DNA of 64,000 nucleotides. Origin: Bettongia penicillata ogilbyi. Taxonomy: Eukaryota; Chordata; Mammalia; Diprotodontia; Potoroidae. Position 1 is the first letter of the stretch, and each line of letters starts with the position of its first letter. This document shows positions 11,305-22,956 of the stretch, piece after piece. The notes below the pieces were generated by a model that did not search any database, had not been told where the DNA came from, and was given only the letters and a program-made list of their open reading frames with translations. The position numbers and the translations under genes were made by a program. The stretch lies in assembly GCA_023548195.1 (NCBI GenBank), contig JAJHZJ010000061.1, positions 2,210,771-2,274,770 on the forward strand, in the 5' to 3' direction.

Positions 11305-13640
11305 TTTTTTTGTTTCCTTTCTAATTTATTTATTTTTAGTTTTCAACATTTATTTCCACAAGATTTTGAGTTCCAAATTTTCTCCCCATCTCTCCCCTCC
11401 ACCCACCCCAAGACAGTATTACCCTTTCCCTCCAATGTGCCCTCCCTTCTATCACATCCCTCCCTTCTCTTATCCCTAACCCCTCTGTTTTCTTGGAGGG
11501 CAAGACAGATTTCTATATTCCCTGCCTGTATATCTGATTTTCCAGTTGTATGTAAAAACAATTTTTAGCATTCATTTTTAAAACTTTGAGTTCCAATTTC
11601 TCTCTAATCCTCCCTCCCCACCCATCCTCACTGAGAAGGCAAGCAATGTATGTTATACATGTATAGTTATGAAAAAGACTTCCATAAAAGTCACATGAAA
11701 GACTAACTATATTTCCCTATATCCTATCCTGTCCCCCATTTATTCTATTCTCTCTTTTGACGCTATCCCTCCTCAAAAGTATTTACTGTTAATTACATTC
11801 TCCTTCCATTTGCCCTCCCTTCTATCATCTTCCCACTCCCTGCTTATCCCCTTCTCCCCTATTTTGCTGTAGTGTAAGACAGATTTTCATAGCAAATCTA
11901 GTTTGCATGTTATTCCCTCCTTAAGTCAAATGGGATGAGAGTAAGGTTCACTTTTCCCCTCTCACCTTCCCTCTCTTCCCTTCCATCCCATTGAAAAACT
12001 TTTTTCTTGTCTCTTTTATGTGAGAGATAATTTGTCCCGTTCTATTTTTACCTTTCTGCTCTGAATATATTCCTCTTTCATCCCTTAATTTCATTTTTTC
12101 AGATGTCATCCCTTCCTATTCAACTCACCCCGTGCCCTCTGTCTATATGTACATAATCCCTCCAACTACCCTAGTACTGAGAAAAGTCTCAAGAGGTATA
12201 AATACTATGTTTCCATGTAGGAATGTAAACAGTTCAACTAATTTAGTTAAGTCCTTTATGATCTCTCTTTCCTATTTATCTTTTCATGCTTCTCTTGATT
12301 CTTATGTTTGAAAATCAAAATTTCTATTCAGCTCTGGTATTTTCATCAAGAATGCTTGAAAGTCCTCTATTTCATTGAATGACTATTTCCCCCCCCTGAA
12401 GTATTATATTCAGTTTTGATGGGCTGGTGATTCTTGTTTTTAATCCTAGTTCCTTTGACTTGTGGAATATCATATTCCAAGCCCTGTGATTCCTTAATGT
12501 GGAAGTTGCTAGATCTTATGTTATCCTGATTCCTAATAATATTGTTATTCCACAATACTCTAATTGTTTCTTTCTGGCTGCTTGCAACATTTTCTCCTTG
12601 ACCTGAGAGCTCTGAAATTTGGCTACAATATTTCTAGGAGTTTTCCTTTTGGAATCTTTTTCAGGAGGTGATCGGTGGATTCTTTCAATATTTATTTCAC
12701 CCTCTGATTCTAGAATATTTCAGGAAAGATGATGTCTAGGTACTTTTTTTAATCATGGCTTTCAGGTAGTCCCATAATTTTTAAATTGTCTCTCCTGGAT
12801 CTATTTTCTAGGTCAGTTACTTTTCCAATGGAATATTTAACATTGTCTGCTATTTTTCAATCCTTTGGTTTTGTTTTATAATTTGTTGATTTTTTCATAA
12901 AGTCATTAGTTTCCATCTGCTCCATTCTAATCTTTGAGGAATTATTTTCTTCAGTGAGTTTTGGACCTCCTTTTCCATTTGGTCAATTCTGCTTTTTAGA
13001 GTATGGTTCTCCTCATTGGCTTTTTGGATATCTTTTGTCATTTGGGTTAGTCTATTTTTTTAAAATGTTATTTTCTTCAGAAAATTTTCAAAAGATGTTA
13101 TTTTTTGGGGTCTCCTTTAACAAGCAGTTGACTCATTTTTCATAATTTTCTTGCATCACTCATTTCTCTTCCCAATTTTTGCTCTAATTCTCTTACTTGA
13201 TTTTCAAAATCCTTTTTGAGCTCTTCCATAGCCTAAGACCAATTCACATTTTTCTTGGAGGCTTTGGATGGAGGAGCTTTGACTTTGTTGTCTTCTGTTT
13301 GCATGTTTTGGTCTTCTTTGTCACCAAAGTAAGTAAGATTCCATAGTCTGATTCTTTTTTTGGTTTTTGCTCATTTCTCCAGACATTTACTTGACTTTTG
13401 AGCTCTTTGTCAAGGTGGATCTCTGCTTCCTGTGAGGGTGGGGGAGTATACTGTTAGCTGCTCAATTCCCCCACAGTCTGTGGGTCTAGAACTCTAGAAA
13501 CATTCGCCGTCTCTGCCCCTGCTGCTGCTGTGGCTGGTGCAGGTTCCTCCACTCCATTCCCCTCTGCTGCCCTGGGGCTGGGGCCAGACCATTCCACTCT
13601 CCCACGCTTGTCCCACAAGCTTTTCCACTGGCCTTCCAAT
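11305..13640 (-). mobile_element. Half-L1 (HAL1-like) copy B, antisense
   Basis: On the minus strand: 5' UTR (about 13640-13310, GC-rich), ORF1 (about 13270-12300) and the purine-rich 3' UTR (12300-11330) that ends in an A-run (T-run at 11305-11314). Again ORF2 is absent; ORF1 is followed directly by the half-L1 3' UTR. Blocks match copies A and C throughout. The flanks CTGTCTCTTC (11294-11303) and CAGTCTCCTT (about 13646-13655) may be a worn target-site duplication. Confidence 0.8.
12300..13270 (-). pseudogene. Half-L1 copy B ORF1, broken
   Basis: The minus strand shows the decayed coiled coil (13240-12900), the block corresponding to TDLENRSRRDNLKIMGL (about 12830-12760), a WFNQES-like block and the C-terminal domain (to about 12300). 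Several frameshifts and stops mean no open frame longer than about 62 codons survives. It is the most diverged of the three half-L1 ORF1s. Confidence 0.7.
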
Positions 13641-13649
13641 TTTTCCAGT

Positions 13650-14090
13650 CTCCTTATAGTTGACCTCCCTCTGTGTGCTTTATGATTTATGTATACTGGT
13701 GTTCTTGAAATTTATCATGTACCTCATTTCCAGACTGTACCCATTTTGGAATGGTCTGGCCCCTTTACCTCTACTTATTGGTTTTTCTGGCTTTCTTCAA
13801 GATATAGCTCAATCCCACCTTCTATGGAAGGTATTTTCTGCACTCCCTATCCCCTAACACTAGAAATACTAATCTCTTCCCTTTGAGATTACCTTTTATT
13901 TACACAATACAAATCCTAACATGCACAAAGTTATATACACACACACATATATATGTAATGTATAGCCTCCTATATAATGTAAATCTTTGAACGCAGAGAC
14001 AGTGTTTTTACCTTTCTCTGCATCCAGAGTTTAGCACAGTGCCTGGCATACAGTAAGTACTTAATAAATGCTTGTTAACTGATTGACTAA
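13650..14090 (+). mobile_element. L2 LINE 3' part, sense
   Basis: Decayed L2 ORF2 end (tctggctttcttcaagatatagctcaatcccaccttcta), followed by the L2 3' end AGCACAGTGCCTGGCATACA and ttaataaatgcttgtt (to 14077). Confidence 0.75.
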
Positions 14091-14189
14091 TAGCTAAAAT
14101 ATACATATAAAACAGTAAAAGATGCCATATGCCTATGTGCCAAAAGGTTTGATACACCACAAAGTATATTTTTAAGAGGGCAATAAAAG

Positions 14190-14300
14190 TATCCTTAATT
14201 AGAGGCACTGTAAGTTCTGCCTGTGATAAACTAGCTATATGACCTTAAGTTAGTCTCTTAACATTTCAGAGCCTGAGGCAACTTTTTAACTACAAATGGC
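14190..14300 (+). repeat. Possible SINE remnant
   Basis: ctagctatatgaccttaagttagtctcttaac matches the MIR/SINE core region (AGCTGTGTGACCTTGGGCAAGTC). Flanks not recognisable. Confidence 0.45.
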
Positions 14301-14519
14301 AGAACTGAAATTTTAAACTACACATTACAGGAGATTTGCCAATCTGCATTGTTGGGAGGTATTACTAGACTGAGAATTACTTACATTGATATAATTATAG
14401 GCTCAAACCAAACTACTCAACCTCCAAAATCCTTGCAAAACAAACAAAAACAAAACAAAACCCAGCATCTCCAGACATTCTCTTTTGGCCAGCAACCCTG
14501 AGGGTCTTCCCCTCACAGT

Positions 14520-14890
14520 TTGATTTCTTGATAGTAGAACACTGAGTAATAATGGTGATAATGGACATTCTTACTTCACCCTGTTCTTATCAAAAAGGCT
14601 TCTGATTTATCCATGCTTGCTTTTGGTATTAGATAAATACTACTTATTTTAAGAAAAGTTCCAGTTATTTCTAAGTTTTCAGTGTTTTTAATAGAAATGG
14701 GTATTGTTATTTTGTCAAAAGTTTTTCCTGAATCTATCAACATAACAATGTATTTTTTCTTGTTTTTATTTTTGATATGTTCAATTATACTGATAGTTTT
14801 TCTAATACTGAACCAGCTCTGCATTCCTAGTATAAATCCAATTCTGACCAGGGTATTACCAAGGTCATTATTCAAAGTGGTACTAGGGGT
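14520..14890 (-). mobile_element. L1 ORF2 reverse-transcriptase fragment, antisense
   Basis: A 99-codon minus-strand frame (14875-14576) contains GFILGMQSWFSIRKTIS and YIVMLIDSGKTFDKI. These correspond to the L1 RT motifs FIPGMQGWFNIRKS and the LDAEKAFDKI motif. The catalytic Asp-type motif is partly preserved. Isolated fragment. Confidence 0.75.
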
Positions 14891-15530
14891 GACCTAATGT
14901 GAATTGACATTCCTACGTAAAAATTTAAGGTCATAGAAGGGAAGAAATTAGGAGGTATATATGTAGATTTTCCTCAAGTATTTATATTGCTTTAGTGATA
15001 TTTTATAGCTAGTTATCACAGCTAATCTAATCTGCATAAAGAATAATAATCTGGCAAATCAAATGCAATCAACAGGTAAAATATACTGACTTTAGAAAGG
15101 TGAAGGTTTGGCTTTGCCCAACATATTAATCAATATTTTGGGGAAACAATCTGCATAGTAGTAAAGTCCATTGGAAGGTTATTCAAAAAATTTCTACAAT
15201 CAGATCAATGTTGATGTATATGTTATGCAGTTAAATCCAAACTGCACCATGGTGAAATTACAACAAATACATAATTTAATCCCACTTTTCCTATTCAATT
15301 TATTTACCACTAATCCCAACATAAGATTTCAATTACAGTTTTCATTGTTCCTTGAATATGCTATATTATTGCCATCTTTGTATTTTTTGCTCATATTGTT
15401 TGGAATGCATTTGCCACTTATCTAAGATCTACACTCAAGCTGTGGAATTCTAGTCTTTGAATCGATACTAATTTCTTTTAGACTAGAAATTATATGAACA
15501 TAAATTAGCATTCTCATCTAGTTATCTTCT
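14891..15530. other. No recognisable feature
   Basis: AT-rich intron sequence. Nothing on either strand that I can name. Confidence 0.5.
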
Positions 15531-15534
15531 TGCC

Positions 15535-16230
15535 ATCTTCCCTGTTGCTGTTGCACACTCCTTCTTGTGTGACCCCTCCCTTCCTCTATCCTCACTCCAT
15601 TTCCACTTGCCTCTTCTCTAGGGGGAAATAACCAAACAAGAAATGCCATTTATACTGTAATGGAAATGTCCATCAGCTCCCTGACTGCTCTATTCATTCT
15701 TTTTTAAGGTTCTAGACCAAAATACTCTTCCCTGGCTCTAAATTCTCTTATTCAGGATATCCCCCTCAAAAATTTCAGTTTAGATTGAAGCTTTACTAGC
15801 TCTTATTATAAGTATGTATAATATATCCTTATGGTATGCTACATACCACATGTATATATAATACATGTAACACAAATGGAAGTACCTTCAAGGCTGATAC
15901 TGACTTTTATAGTTCTGTGCTTAGCATAGCACTTGGCACATGGTAACAGCTTAATAAATGCCTTTTCATTCATTAATATCCTTCAAAATCTATCTCAAAT
16001 GCTACTTCTTCAGAAAGCCCCGTTTGACTGTTTCAGCTTATATTAACTCTCATATCATTTATCAGTATACCATACAATATAACATGTTTGTATTTTACTA
16101 TTTTTAAAAAGCTTCATGAGTATTGTCTTATTTCTCCATCTAAACTGTAATCTCCTTGACGATGTGGGCTGTGTCACATTTCTTTGTATTGTTCATAGTA
16201 CCTAGTATATTCTTTGGCATTTTTCCTTGT
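15535..16230 (+). mobile_element. L2 LINE fragments, sense
   Basis: At least two L2 pieces in tandem. One ends in the 3' end gtgcttagcatagcacttggcaca ... ttaataaatgcc (15917-15962). A second begins atatccttcaaaatctatctcaaatgctacttcttcagaaagcc and ends near 16215 (tttgtattgttcatagtacctag). Confidence 0.7.
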
Positions 16231-16509
16231 CATTCTACTCCTATTATTTTAGCTTATGTCTTCATTATCCTACACTATTTGAAATTTGAACCAATCTCTC
16301 AACTGGTCTGCCTGATTAACCTCTCCTTCTTCCAATCTCCATGTACATTTTTGCAAGAATAATCTTTTGCAAACAATGCTCTATGTGTGCTAAAACATAC
16401 ACGATAGTTATGGACATGAATAGGACCTGTGATTTCATTAACACAGGTTAACTTTGAGATGAGGAAACTCTTTCTACCAACGTAGACCACTGTCTTCTCT
16501 CAAATTTAT

Positions 16510-16640
16510 AAACTCAAAAAATTACTTAAAACAAAGAAGGAAGGTGATTTGTCCATTGTTACATAGTCAACATGTATCGGTCAAGATAAGAGTGAACAAT
16601 TTTCCGGTTACAATGACAATTCTCTATCCACAATGCTAGA
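16510..16640 (-). repeat. MIR-like SINE, antisense, worn
   Basis: ggtgatttgtccattgttacatagtc ... ctatccacaatgctagagt is the antisense MIR core in decayed form. Confidence 0.5.
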
Positions 16641-16659
16641 GTTGACTCTTACATACAAT

Positions 16660-16726
16660 TGTGTGTATATGTATGTGTATATGCACACATATTTAAATAT
16701 TTATACACACATCCATCAACATATAT
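16660..16726. repeat. TG/AC-rich low-complexity tract
   Basis: Short alternating TG and ACA runs directly before the Tigger element. Confidence 0.6.
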
Positions 16727-17534
16727 AGATATACCTTGTTTTATTGCACTTTGCTTTATTGTGCTTTGTAGATACTGTTTTTTTTAATTGAAGGTTTGTA
16801 GCAACCCTGCATTGACCAAGTCTTTCAGCACCATTTTCCCAACAGCATGTGCTTAACATTATGTATCTGTGTTACATAATTCCTGCAATATTTCAAATTT
16901 TTTAATTACTATTATATCTGTTATGGTGATATGTGATCAGTGATTTTTGATGTTAGTACTGTAATTGCTTTGAGTGTCAACAAACCATGTCCATATAAGG
17001 AGATAAACTCAATCAGTCAGTGTTGTGTATGTTCAGACCGCTCCACCAACTGACTATTTCCCTCCCTTTCCTCAGGCCTCCCTATTTCCTGAGACACAAC
17101 AAGATTCAGATTAAGTCAATTAATAACCCTAAATGGCCTCTCAGTGTTCAAGTGAAAGGAAGAGTCAATTGTTGCAGAAAGCATTTTTGTTGTCTTATTT
17201 TTAGAAATTGTTACATCCCCGCAACCTTCAGCAACCACCACCCCAGATCGGGCAGCAGCCATTAACATTGAGGCAAGATTCTCCTCCAGAAAAAAGATTA
17301 AGATTCACTACAGGTTCAGGTGATGGTAAGCATTTTTTTTTTAACAATAAAGTATTTTGAAATTAAGGTACGTACACTTTTTTTAGATAATACTGTTGTA
17401 CACAACAGACTACAGTATAGTAAAAATATCTTTTATGTGCATTGGGAAACCAAAAAACTAGTGACTCTATTGAGATACTCACTTTAGTGAGGTGGTCTGG
17501 AACTTGAAGCCACAATATCTCCAAGGTATGCCTA
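16727..17534 (+). mobile_element. Internally deleted Tigger (pogo-group Tc1/mariner) transposon
   Basis: The 5' end reads atataccttgttttattgcactttgctttattg and the 3' end, on the opposite strand, reads ggcataccttggagatattg. These are the terminal inverted repeats of the Tigger family. Between them, 16770-17160 matches the Tigger 5' non-coding part (ttgaaggtttgtagcaaccctgc, ctgagacacaac, tcaagtgaaaggaagag). 17195-17330 matches the extreme 3' end of the transposase region (ttcagcaaccaccac, agcagccattaacat). Nearly the whole transposase reading frame is deleted, with the junction near 17170-17195, so it moved (if at all) with a transposase supplied in trans. Confidence 0.85.
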
Positions 17535-17639
17535 CGTATCTGTGTCAGATACATAAGAGCACACAAATATACAATACATGTACTACATATATACACATGC
17601 ATACATACATATACAACTATAAGTAGCAATACAACTACA

Positions 17640-17740
17640 GAGTAAGGTCCTTTAGGCCAGAAAGCATATTTTGCATCTCTTTATACTTTTAGGGTTCCTT
17701 TTACATAGTTGAAATTAAATAAATAGTTGTTGATGGTGAG
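17640..17740 (+). repeat. L2 3' end fragment
   Basis: aaagcatattttgcatctctttatac ... aaataaatagttgttgatgg is a worn L2 3' terminus. Confidence 0.5.
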
Positions 17741-17849
17741 AGTCACTGACTTGAACTGAGGAAGATATCATGAGCAGATGATAATTCAGTCTGTTACCTG
17801 CATTTCATTTAAAGAAAATGTTTAGAAAGAAAAGCAGTTTAGTAGTATT

Positions 17850-18115
17850 TCTAATAACTTGAGTTTTGGCCTTCATCTTCCCTGAAGTCTGAGCTCAAAG
17901 TCTATTTTCCATGGGAGGCCTTTTCTGGTCCCTCAGTTGCTAACCCCTTCCCTGTTTTGATGATTTTTATCCCCTCTGTATGTGTATGTTGTCTCTTCCA
18001 TGAGAATGTGAGCTTCTTAAGAAAAGGAACTACTTGTGACCTTTCTTTGTATCCCTAGCACAGTGCCTGGAATAAAGAAAACACTCAATAGATACCTTTT
18101 TGACTAACTGACTAT
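17850..18115 (+). mobile_element. L2 3' part, sense
   Basis: Ends with gagaatgtgagcttcttaag, cctttctttgtatccctagc and ACAGTGCCTGGAATAAAG, the L2 3' terminus. Confidence 0.75.
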
Positions 18116-18489
18116 TTAGGATTGCTAGAAGAAATGATTAGTTTCTACCTCCTTTCCATTTTAATTCGAAGGGAAAATTCAGGAAGCATACAGTCTCCTA
18201 GTGTTAAAGCAGAGTACATTAAGAATGTTTCCCACAAAGGGAAAGGAAGCAGTAGAATTTATTTTGGACTAAGAGGGAGAGTTTTAAAGGTTTTTTCCTT
18301 GCAAAAGACACATTTAAAAAGGGTGGGCCAAGATGATTTTGCAATGTCAATAAATTCATGATCTATTTCCTGAAAGAAAACGACCTTTTATAAAAGTTCC
18401 TATCTATATCCCAATTAAGCAGGACCTAACTTTTAAAATAAAGTGTCATGTACTTTGAAGTTGTACATAAGATTGCTTAAAACTGAAAT

Positions 18490-18600
18490 CCTGAAACCTT
18501 GCTTAGGATCACAAAGCTAATAAATATTTGAGGCGGAATTTAAACTCAGGTCTTCAAGTCCAGCATTTCTATTAGATAACAGCTACCTTCCTCTAATATG
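18490..18600 (-). repeat. MIR-like SINE, antisense
   Basis: cttgcttaggatcacaaagctaataaatatttgaggcggaatttaaactcaggtc is the antisense MIR/SINE core. Confidence 0.65.
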
Positions 18601-19920
18601 CTGTTAGGGATCTAGTATATAAAAAAGAAATTACTTAAAACAACCCAATATGACTTTTGTCTAGTGTCTTAATGACAGCAAAGTCATATATTCCTTTGTA
18701 TATAATGAAATTGCTGCAGGGTTATGTTTGTTCAAAATAGTATCACCAAAAGCATTACCATAATACATATTTAGAATATATGCTAGCTGATTAATATTCA
18801 ACCCCTATTATTGAATGTCACACCCCTTTGCCTCCTTTTTTTTAGTTTGTAGGAAAAACTGCTTAGATTTAAAGGAGTTATTTTCTAGCTGATAATTTTG
18901 CCAGAGAATAAATTTTAACAAAGTGATCAATGCCAGCTAGTCAAAGCTTTAATTATATTTATAAAATGCAAAGAATGAAAAGAATGTATTTAGGAGTAAT
19001 ATGACCAATCTTCTGCACTTGAGAAAAAAAGAATGTATGTAGCACTTGAGAAAAAAAGATTTAAGCTGGGCTGTCCATATTTTTGAATAGCTACCAAGAT
19101 CTTTGGAATTATTATACTCCTATTACGAGAGAACTATAGTACTCCCACCTTGGGGTACTAAGATTACTTGCTCTACTGATAAAGTTAAAGATTATCATTT
19201 TCTTACACAGTAAGAGTGACTTTCCATTATTCTGAGACTCTTTATACGCCAAAGAATGATAGTACACAAGAGTCTTTAAGTTTTTATTATTCATAACGAA
19301 TAAAATGAAAATAACTTATTTCTAATTGATCCTATGATTAAGTCTCACATATGTGCTTAATTAGTGATATTCACTGTATTAGCAAAAATTCCACTGCCTT
19401 CTTTTAGTGTGCAAATATAGTACTGCCTGTGCTGATGGCATTATTCACTATTTGAAATAGCTAATCTGATTTTATATTTTACTTTGAAGGTCTTAAGAAG
19501 AAAAAATGCTGTAATCCAATCATGCCACAATCTAAGTGACATCTGTACTAGGCAGAATACTGTTGTTATGCTCCTTAGTTGCTGCTGCTGAAAATGACGA
19601 AGTAGTGAAATTATATTTCCCCATCATTATTTCCAGATACTTCCCGGCAAAGGTTTGTTGACTCTAATAAAGCTTCAGACAAAGCTGTCAGAAATAGAAA
19701 TGGCAGACAGAGAGAGCAAAAAACAGTCATCAATAAATAGATGTAAAACTTAGGTGGTAGGCTGTGCATTTTCTGATAAAACTTGGTAGGAATGCTTCAC
19801 ATTTGTAGATAAATATGAAGATAAATTCAAGAGACATAAATGTATTATATCAATGATGGTACTGATAATTTTGACAAACATTAACCTGTCTGTAAGGGAT
19901 TAAAGAATCAAATGCCTTAC
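18601..19920. other. NBEA intron without recognisable repeat
   Basis: Over 1.3 kb next to the BEACH exon with no repeat or exon I recognise. The near-absence of repeats is itself unusual for this window and could reflect functional intron sequence. Confidence 0.5.
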
Positions 19921-20036
19921 CTGCTATGGTATTGAGGAACATTAAATATTCAAAGTTAGAGATCTCTCGTCTTTGCCAACGCTGAGTCATATTGGAAGAT
20001 TTATAAAGCTGTCGGGGAGTGGCCAAGGATATTCTC
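19921..20036 (-). CDS. NBEA: NBEA coding exon: start of BEACH domain
   Basis: This 116-bp minus-strand exon has the acceptor ttactag and the donor gtaagg. Its first base completes an Arg codon begun in the upstream exon, then [30 protein letters not shown] and MFLNTIAG follow. The exon ends one base into the next codon. [20 protein letters not shown] is the conserved opening of the BEACH domain. QRRE, as opposed to QHRE in LRBA, supports NBEA. BEACH packs against the PH-like domain encoded by the two preceding exons. The following exon (RTYNDLNQYP in mammals) is not found between 1 and 19920, so it must lie beyond the left edge. Confidence 0.94.
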
Positions 20037-20387
20037 CTAGTAAGTATGTATAAATTAGATACTTTGAAGTTACCAGTGTTTTCAATTCATAATGCACTAA
20101 ACATTATCTGTTATATGTATTCATATTAATAATTTCAATGATCATTATTAGAGAACTAAATAGTGTTTCAACTATAATTTTATCAATGAAGAATAACTAT
20201 AAGCAGTCAAAAATCAGAAGTTAGCCTATGAAAAATATTTTAACAACAGTAGGTAGTCATGGAAATTGTGTCAAAATCAACAGCAAATAGGTTTGCTCTC
20301 CAAACAAGTTATAAATAAAAATAGTTGTCACTGTTCTGCTCCACTCTTATCTATCAAAATCTCCAATGCTCTATCTTAGGTGTCTAC

Positions 20388-20607
20388 AGAGGCAACTAGA
20401 GCGTGCAGTGGATAGAACACGGGGCCTGGAGTCATGAAGGCCTAAGCTTAAATTTAGCCCTAATGCAATACCTTGGGTAAGTCAATTAACTTCTATTTGT
20501 CTCAGTTTCCTCACTGTTGAATGGGGATAATAATAGCATCCATCTCCCAGGACTATTATGATGATCATGTGAGATAATGTTTATAAAGTGCTTAGTGTAG
20601 TGCCTAG
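20388..20607 (+). repeat. MIR-like SINE, sense
   Basis: Box A-like gcagtggatagaacac, then gtctcagtttcctcac, gaatggggataataatag and ataaagtgcttagtgtagtgcctag. The last 17 bases (20591-20607) are this SINE's 3' end and are also part of the inverted duplication. Confidence 0.75.
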
Positions 20608-20743
20608 AAAACAGATGTTAAGTGACTTGGCAAAGGTCATACAGATATTAAGTATCTGAGGCTGGATTTGAACTTAAGTGTTCCTGACTCCAGACCCAGG
20701 GCTCTATCCACTGTGCCACCTAACTGCCACTACCTTGTACCTG
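20591..20743 (+). repeat. Inverted duplication, arm 1
   Basis: 153 bp that recur in reverse complement at 21795-21947 with four substitutions and two 1-bp indels (about 96% identical). The arm comprises 17 bases of one SINE, a second antisense SINE and about 15 bases of flanking DNA (actaccttgtacctg). Confidence 0.95.
20608..20728 (-). repeat. tRNA-derived SINE, antisense, abutting the sense SINE
   Basis: The minus strand reads ggcagttaggtggcacagtggatagagc ... gagtcaggaacac ... gacctttgccaagtcactt. Its tail is cut at aacatctgttt and joins the 3' end of the sense SINE at about 20607/20608. The fusion junction is repeated in inverted form at 21930. Confidence 0.75.
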
Positions 20744-20989
20744 TGCACTCTTATGCTTGGTGTACTTAGAATTTATTAACTAACAAAGAAGTTTTCATCC
20801 ATATGTAAAATATAATTTATGCACAAAATTATTTCAGTCTTACAGATATTTTTAGTATGACATGCATAGCTGGGAAAGTTTTTCAAGCACAATAAAGTAT
20901 CAGCTTTATTTTTTAGGCTATAATTTATATGTATTTGCAGAATACTCTTAGTATTCTATATTTAGTATTTCTCAAAGTTTTAACTTTAG

Positions 20990-21794
20990 CTCTTTGTTCT
21001 CTCTCTACATCTCCTTAATTGACAATATCTTTTATTCTCACGATTTCAACTATGACCTCTGCTTCTATCGCTGACCTTCTGAGCTTCAAACCTGTATCTC
21101 CTACTGCCTATGGGAAACGTTCTCATGAATGTCCCAGTGGCACCTCAACCTCAATGTGTTCAAAGCTGAGCTGATTACCTAATGGTGTTCTTCCGTATGA
21201 TCTCATTATTCACTCAGGCTTGCCTGTTCAACACTCTTGCATTATATTATCTTTAACTATTTCTTCTTTACTTATTATATACTATTACAGCTATCAAATT
21301 CTATTGCTTCTCCTTCCAAAACATTTCCTTATCATTATCATTGTGCCTTCCTGATCATTCCCAATTGCTATCACTAGAGACTAGTGTCTTTGTCTAGACT
21401 TTGTCTACAATGTCTCAGAAATCTCCATCCTGAAAATTCCCTCCAGTTTGAGACTTCATGCAATGGAAGGAGCCTCCTCCTCTGTGTATTTTCCCTCTAA
21501 TTGACTGGTTCCTTCCAGAACCACCACTCTAAAGAGAATGTCCAGGCCAGTCAGATATTCCTTCTTCTCAAGGCTGCACCCCTGCCTCTTTACTCAGACT
21601 TTATCCATGATGCCCCAGATGAATCTCCACTTTGGAAGATCCCTTCAGTCCCTCTGCTATCCATGTCTTTGTTGCTCTCTCCACGCTGTCCTTAGGACTC
21701 TCTTTTCAGACTTTCTCTGAAATGCCAGGAACCCTCATTTCTCCAGTTTTCTTTTACAGACTATCTCTTCTCTTTGGAAGGCAAGCTTCTAAAG
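20990..21794 (+). mobile_element. L2-like fragments, sense
   Basis: Pyrimidine-rich L2 ORF2 pieces (ctgcctatgggaaacg ... cctcaacctcaatgtgttcaaagctgagctg, the worn form of the stretch tcaacatgtccaaaactgaactc). The 3' end starts at 21775 (tggaaggcaagcttcta) and is interrupted by the inverted arm. Confidence 0.6.
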
Positions 21795-21947
21795 CAGGTA
21801 CAAGGTAGTGGCAGTTAGGTGGTGCAGTGGATAGAGCTCTGGGTCTGGGAGTCAGGAACACTAAGTTCAAATTCAGCCTCAGATACTTAATATCTGTATG
21901 ACCTTTGCCAAGTCACTTAACATCTGTTTTCTAGGCACTACACTAAG
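21795..21947 (-). repeat. Inverted duplication, arm 2 (inserted in L2 3' end)
   Basis: Reverse-complement copy of 20591-20743. It splits the conserved L2 3' sequence: cttctaaa lies before and gggcaaggactgtc after, whereas an intact L2 reads ctccttgagggcaaggactgtc. The arm therefore arrived in a pre-existing L2. Confidence 0.92.
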
Positions 21948-22700
21948 GGGCAAGGACTGTCTTTCTTTCTACCTGCATTTATATTCCTAGAGTTGAGCAC
22001 AGTGCTTGGCACACAGCCAGCACTTAATAAAGGCTTGTCTGTTCAACTAGAGTACAGGTCCTCATTGTTGTAGACTTAATCTACCATATGGCTTCCTGAT
22101 TGGATACTCTTTGACCTATCACAGCACAAAGTAGGAGCTCAATACAGGTCTGCTGACTGACTGGCTCCCTCCTGGCTTCTATCAATCCTTTACACTAAAT
22201 CTTCAATGCTTTCCCAGTACCTCCCAAATAAGGTTAGATTACTTTGCCTGCGCTGAGGCCTTCCACATTCTAGAATCAGCCTACCTCTCTACCCCTCTCA
22301 CATTTGACTCCTATCCATGTTTGGGCTCCAGCCAAACTGGATGATCATCTCCCCAACATTTTAGCCTTCACGACTTTAACCACTCTGGTGCCTGTGCCTA
22401 TTGTGCCTGCCCCCTCCCTTTTACCTGCTCAACTCCTAGGCAACCTTTCAAGACCAAGTCAAAAGTCACATGTTCCATAAAGCTATCCCCATTCTACAAC
22501 TCTTGTTGATAATAACTTTCCTTTTAAGACTTCAGAAAACACTTTGGTTTGCACCACTGTGTGCATTTGTCATGTATATTATTTATCAAAAATTGCATAT
22601 GAGTATCTTTATTTATTAGAATATCAATTCCAAGACAGGAGGTGTGGGATTTTAAATAAACTTTGTATCTCTCTTGGTGCTATGCATATAAAGTGCATTA
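21948..22700 (+). mobile_element. L2 fragments, sense
   Basis: 21948-22050 is an L2 3' end (GAGCACAGTGCTTGGCACAC, ttaataaaggcttgtc). 22060-22165 is another worn 3' end. 22180-22700 is the L2 ORF2 C-terminal and 3' region (ctttcaagaccaagtcaaaagtcac, tatatt atttat). Confidence 0.65.
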
Positions 22701-22956
22701 AAAAAATCTAAATTGAATTTGGTGTAAAATTATATCTAATTTTTTTCTATCAAATAAATTTCACTTCAGGGATATAGCTTTATATTTACAGAAATGTTGT
22801 ATTTTCCTTCAAATAATTTACAAATAGAGAATATTATCTGATTCCTAACAGTAAACATAACTGACTAGTTATAATGGTATAGCTATACTACAGCTATTAT
22901 ATTGAATCTGAACTGTATGAAGAAATCACAAAAAACTTATAACATGGTATAATTAC

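Noticed and set aside
20591..21947. Two independent insertions of the same SINE in opposite orientation
   Set aside because: The shared part extends past the SINE into a second SINE's 3' end and into plain flank, which independent insertions would not share.
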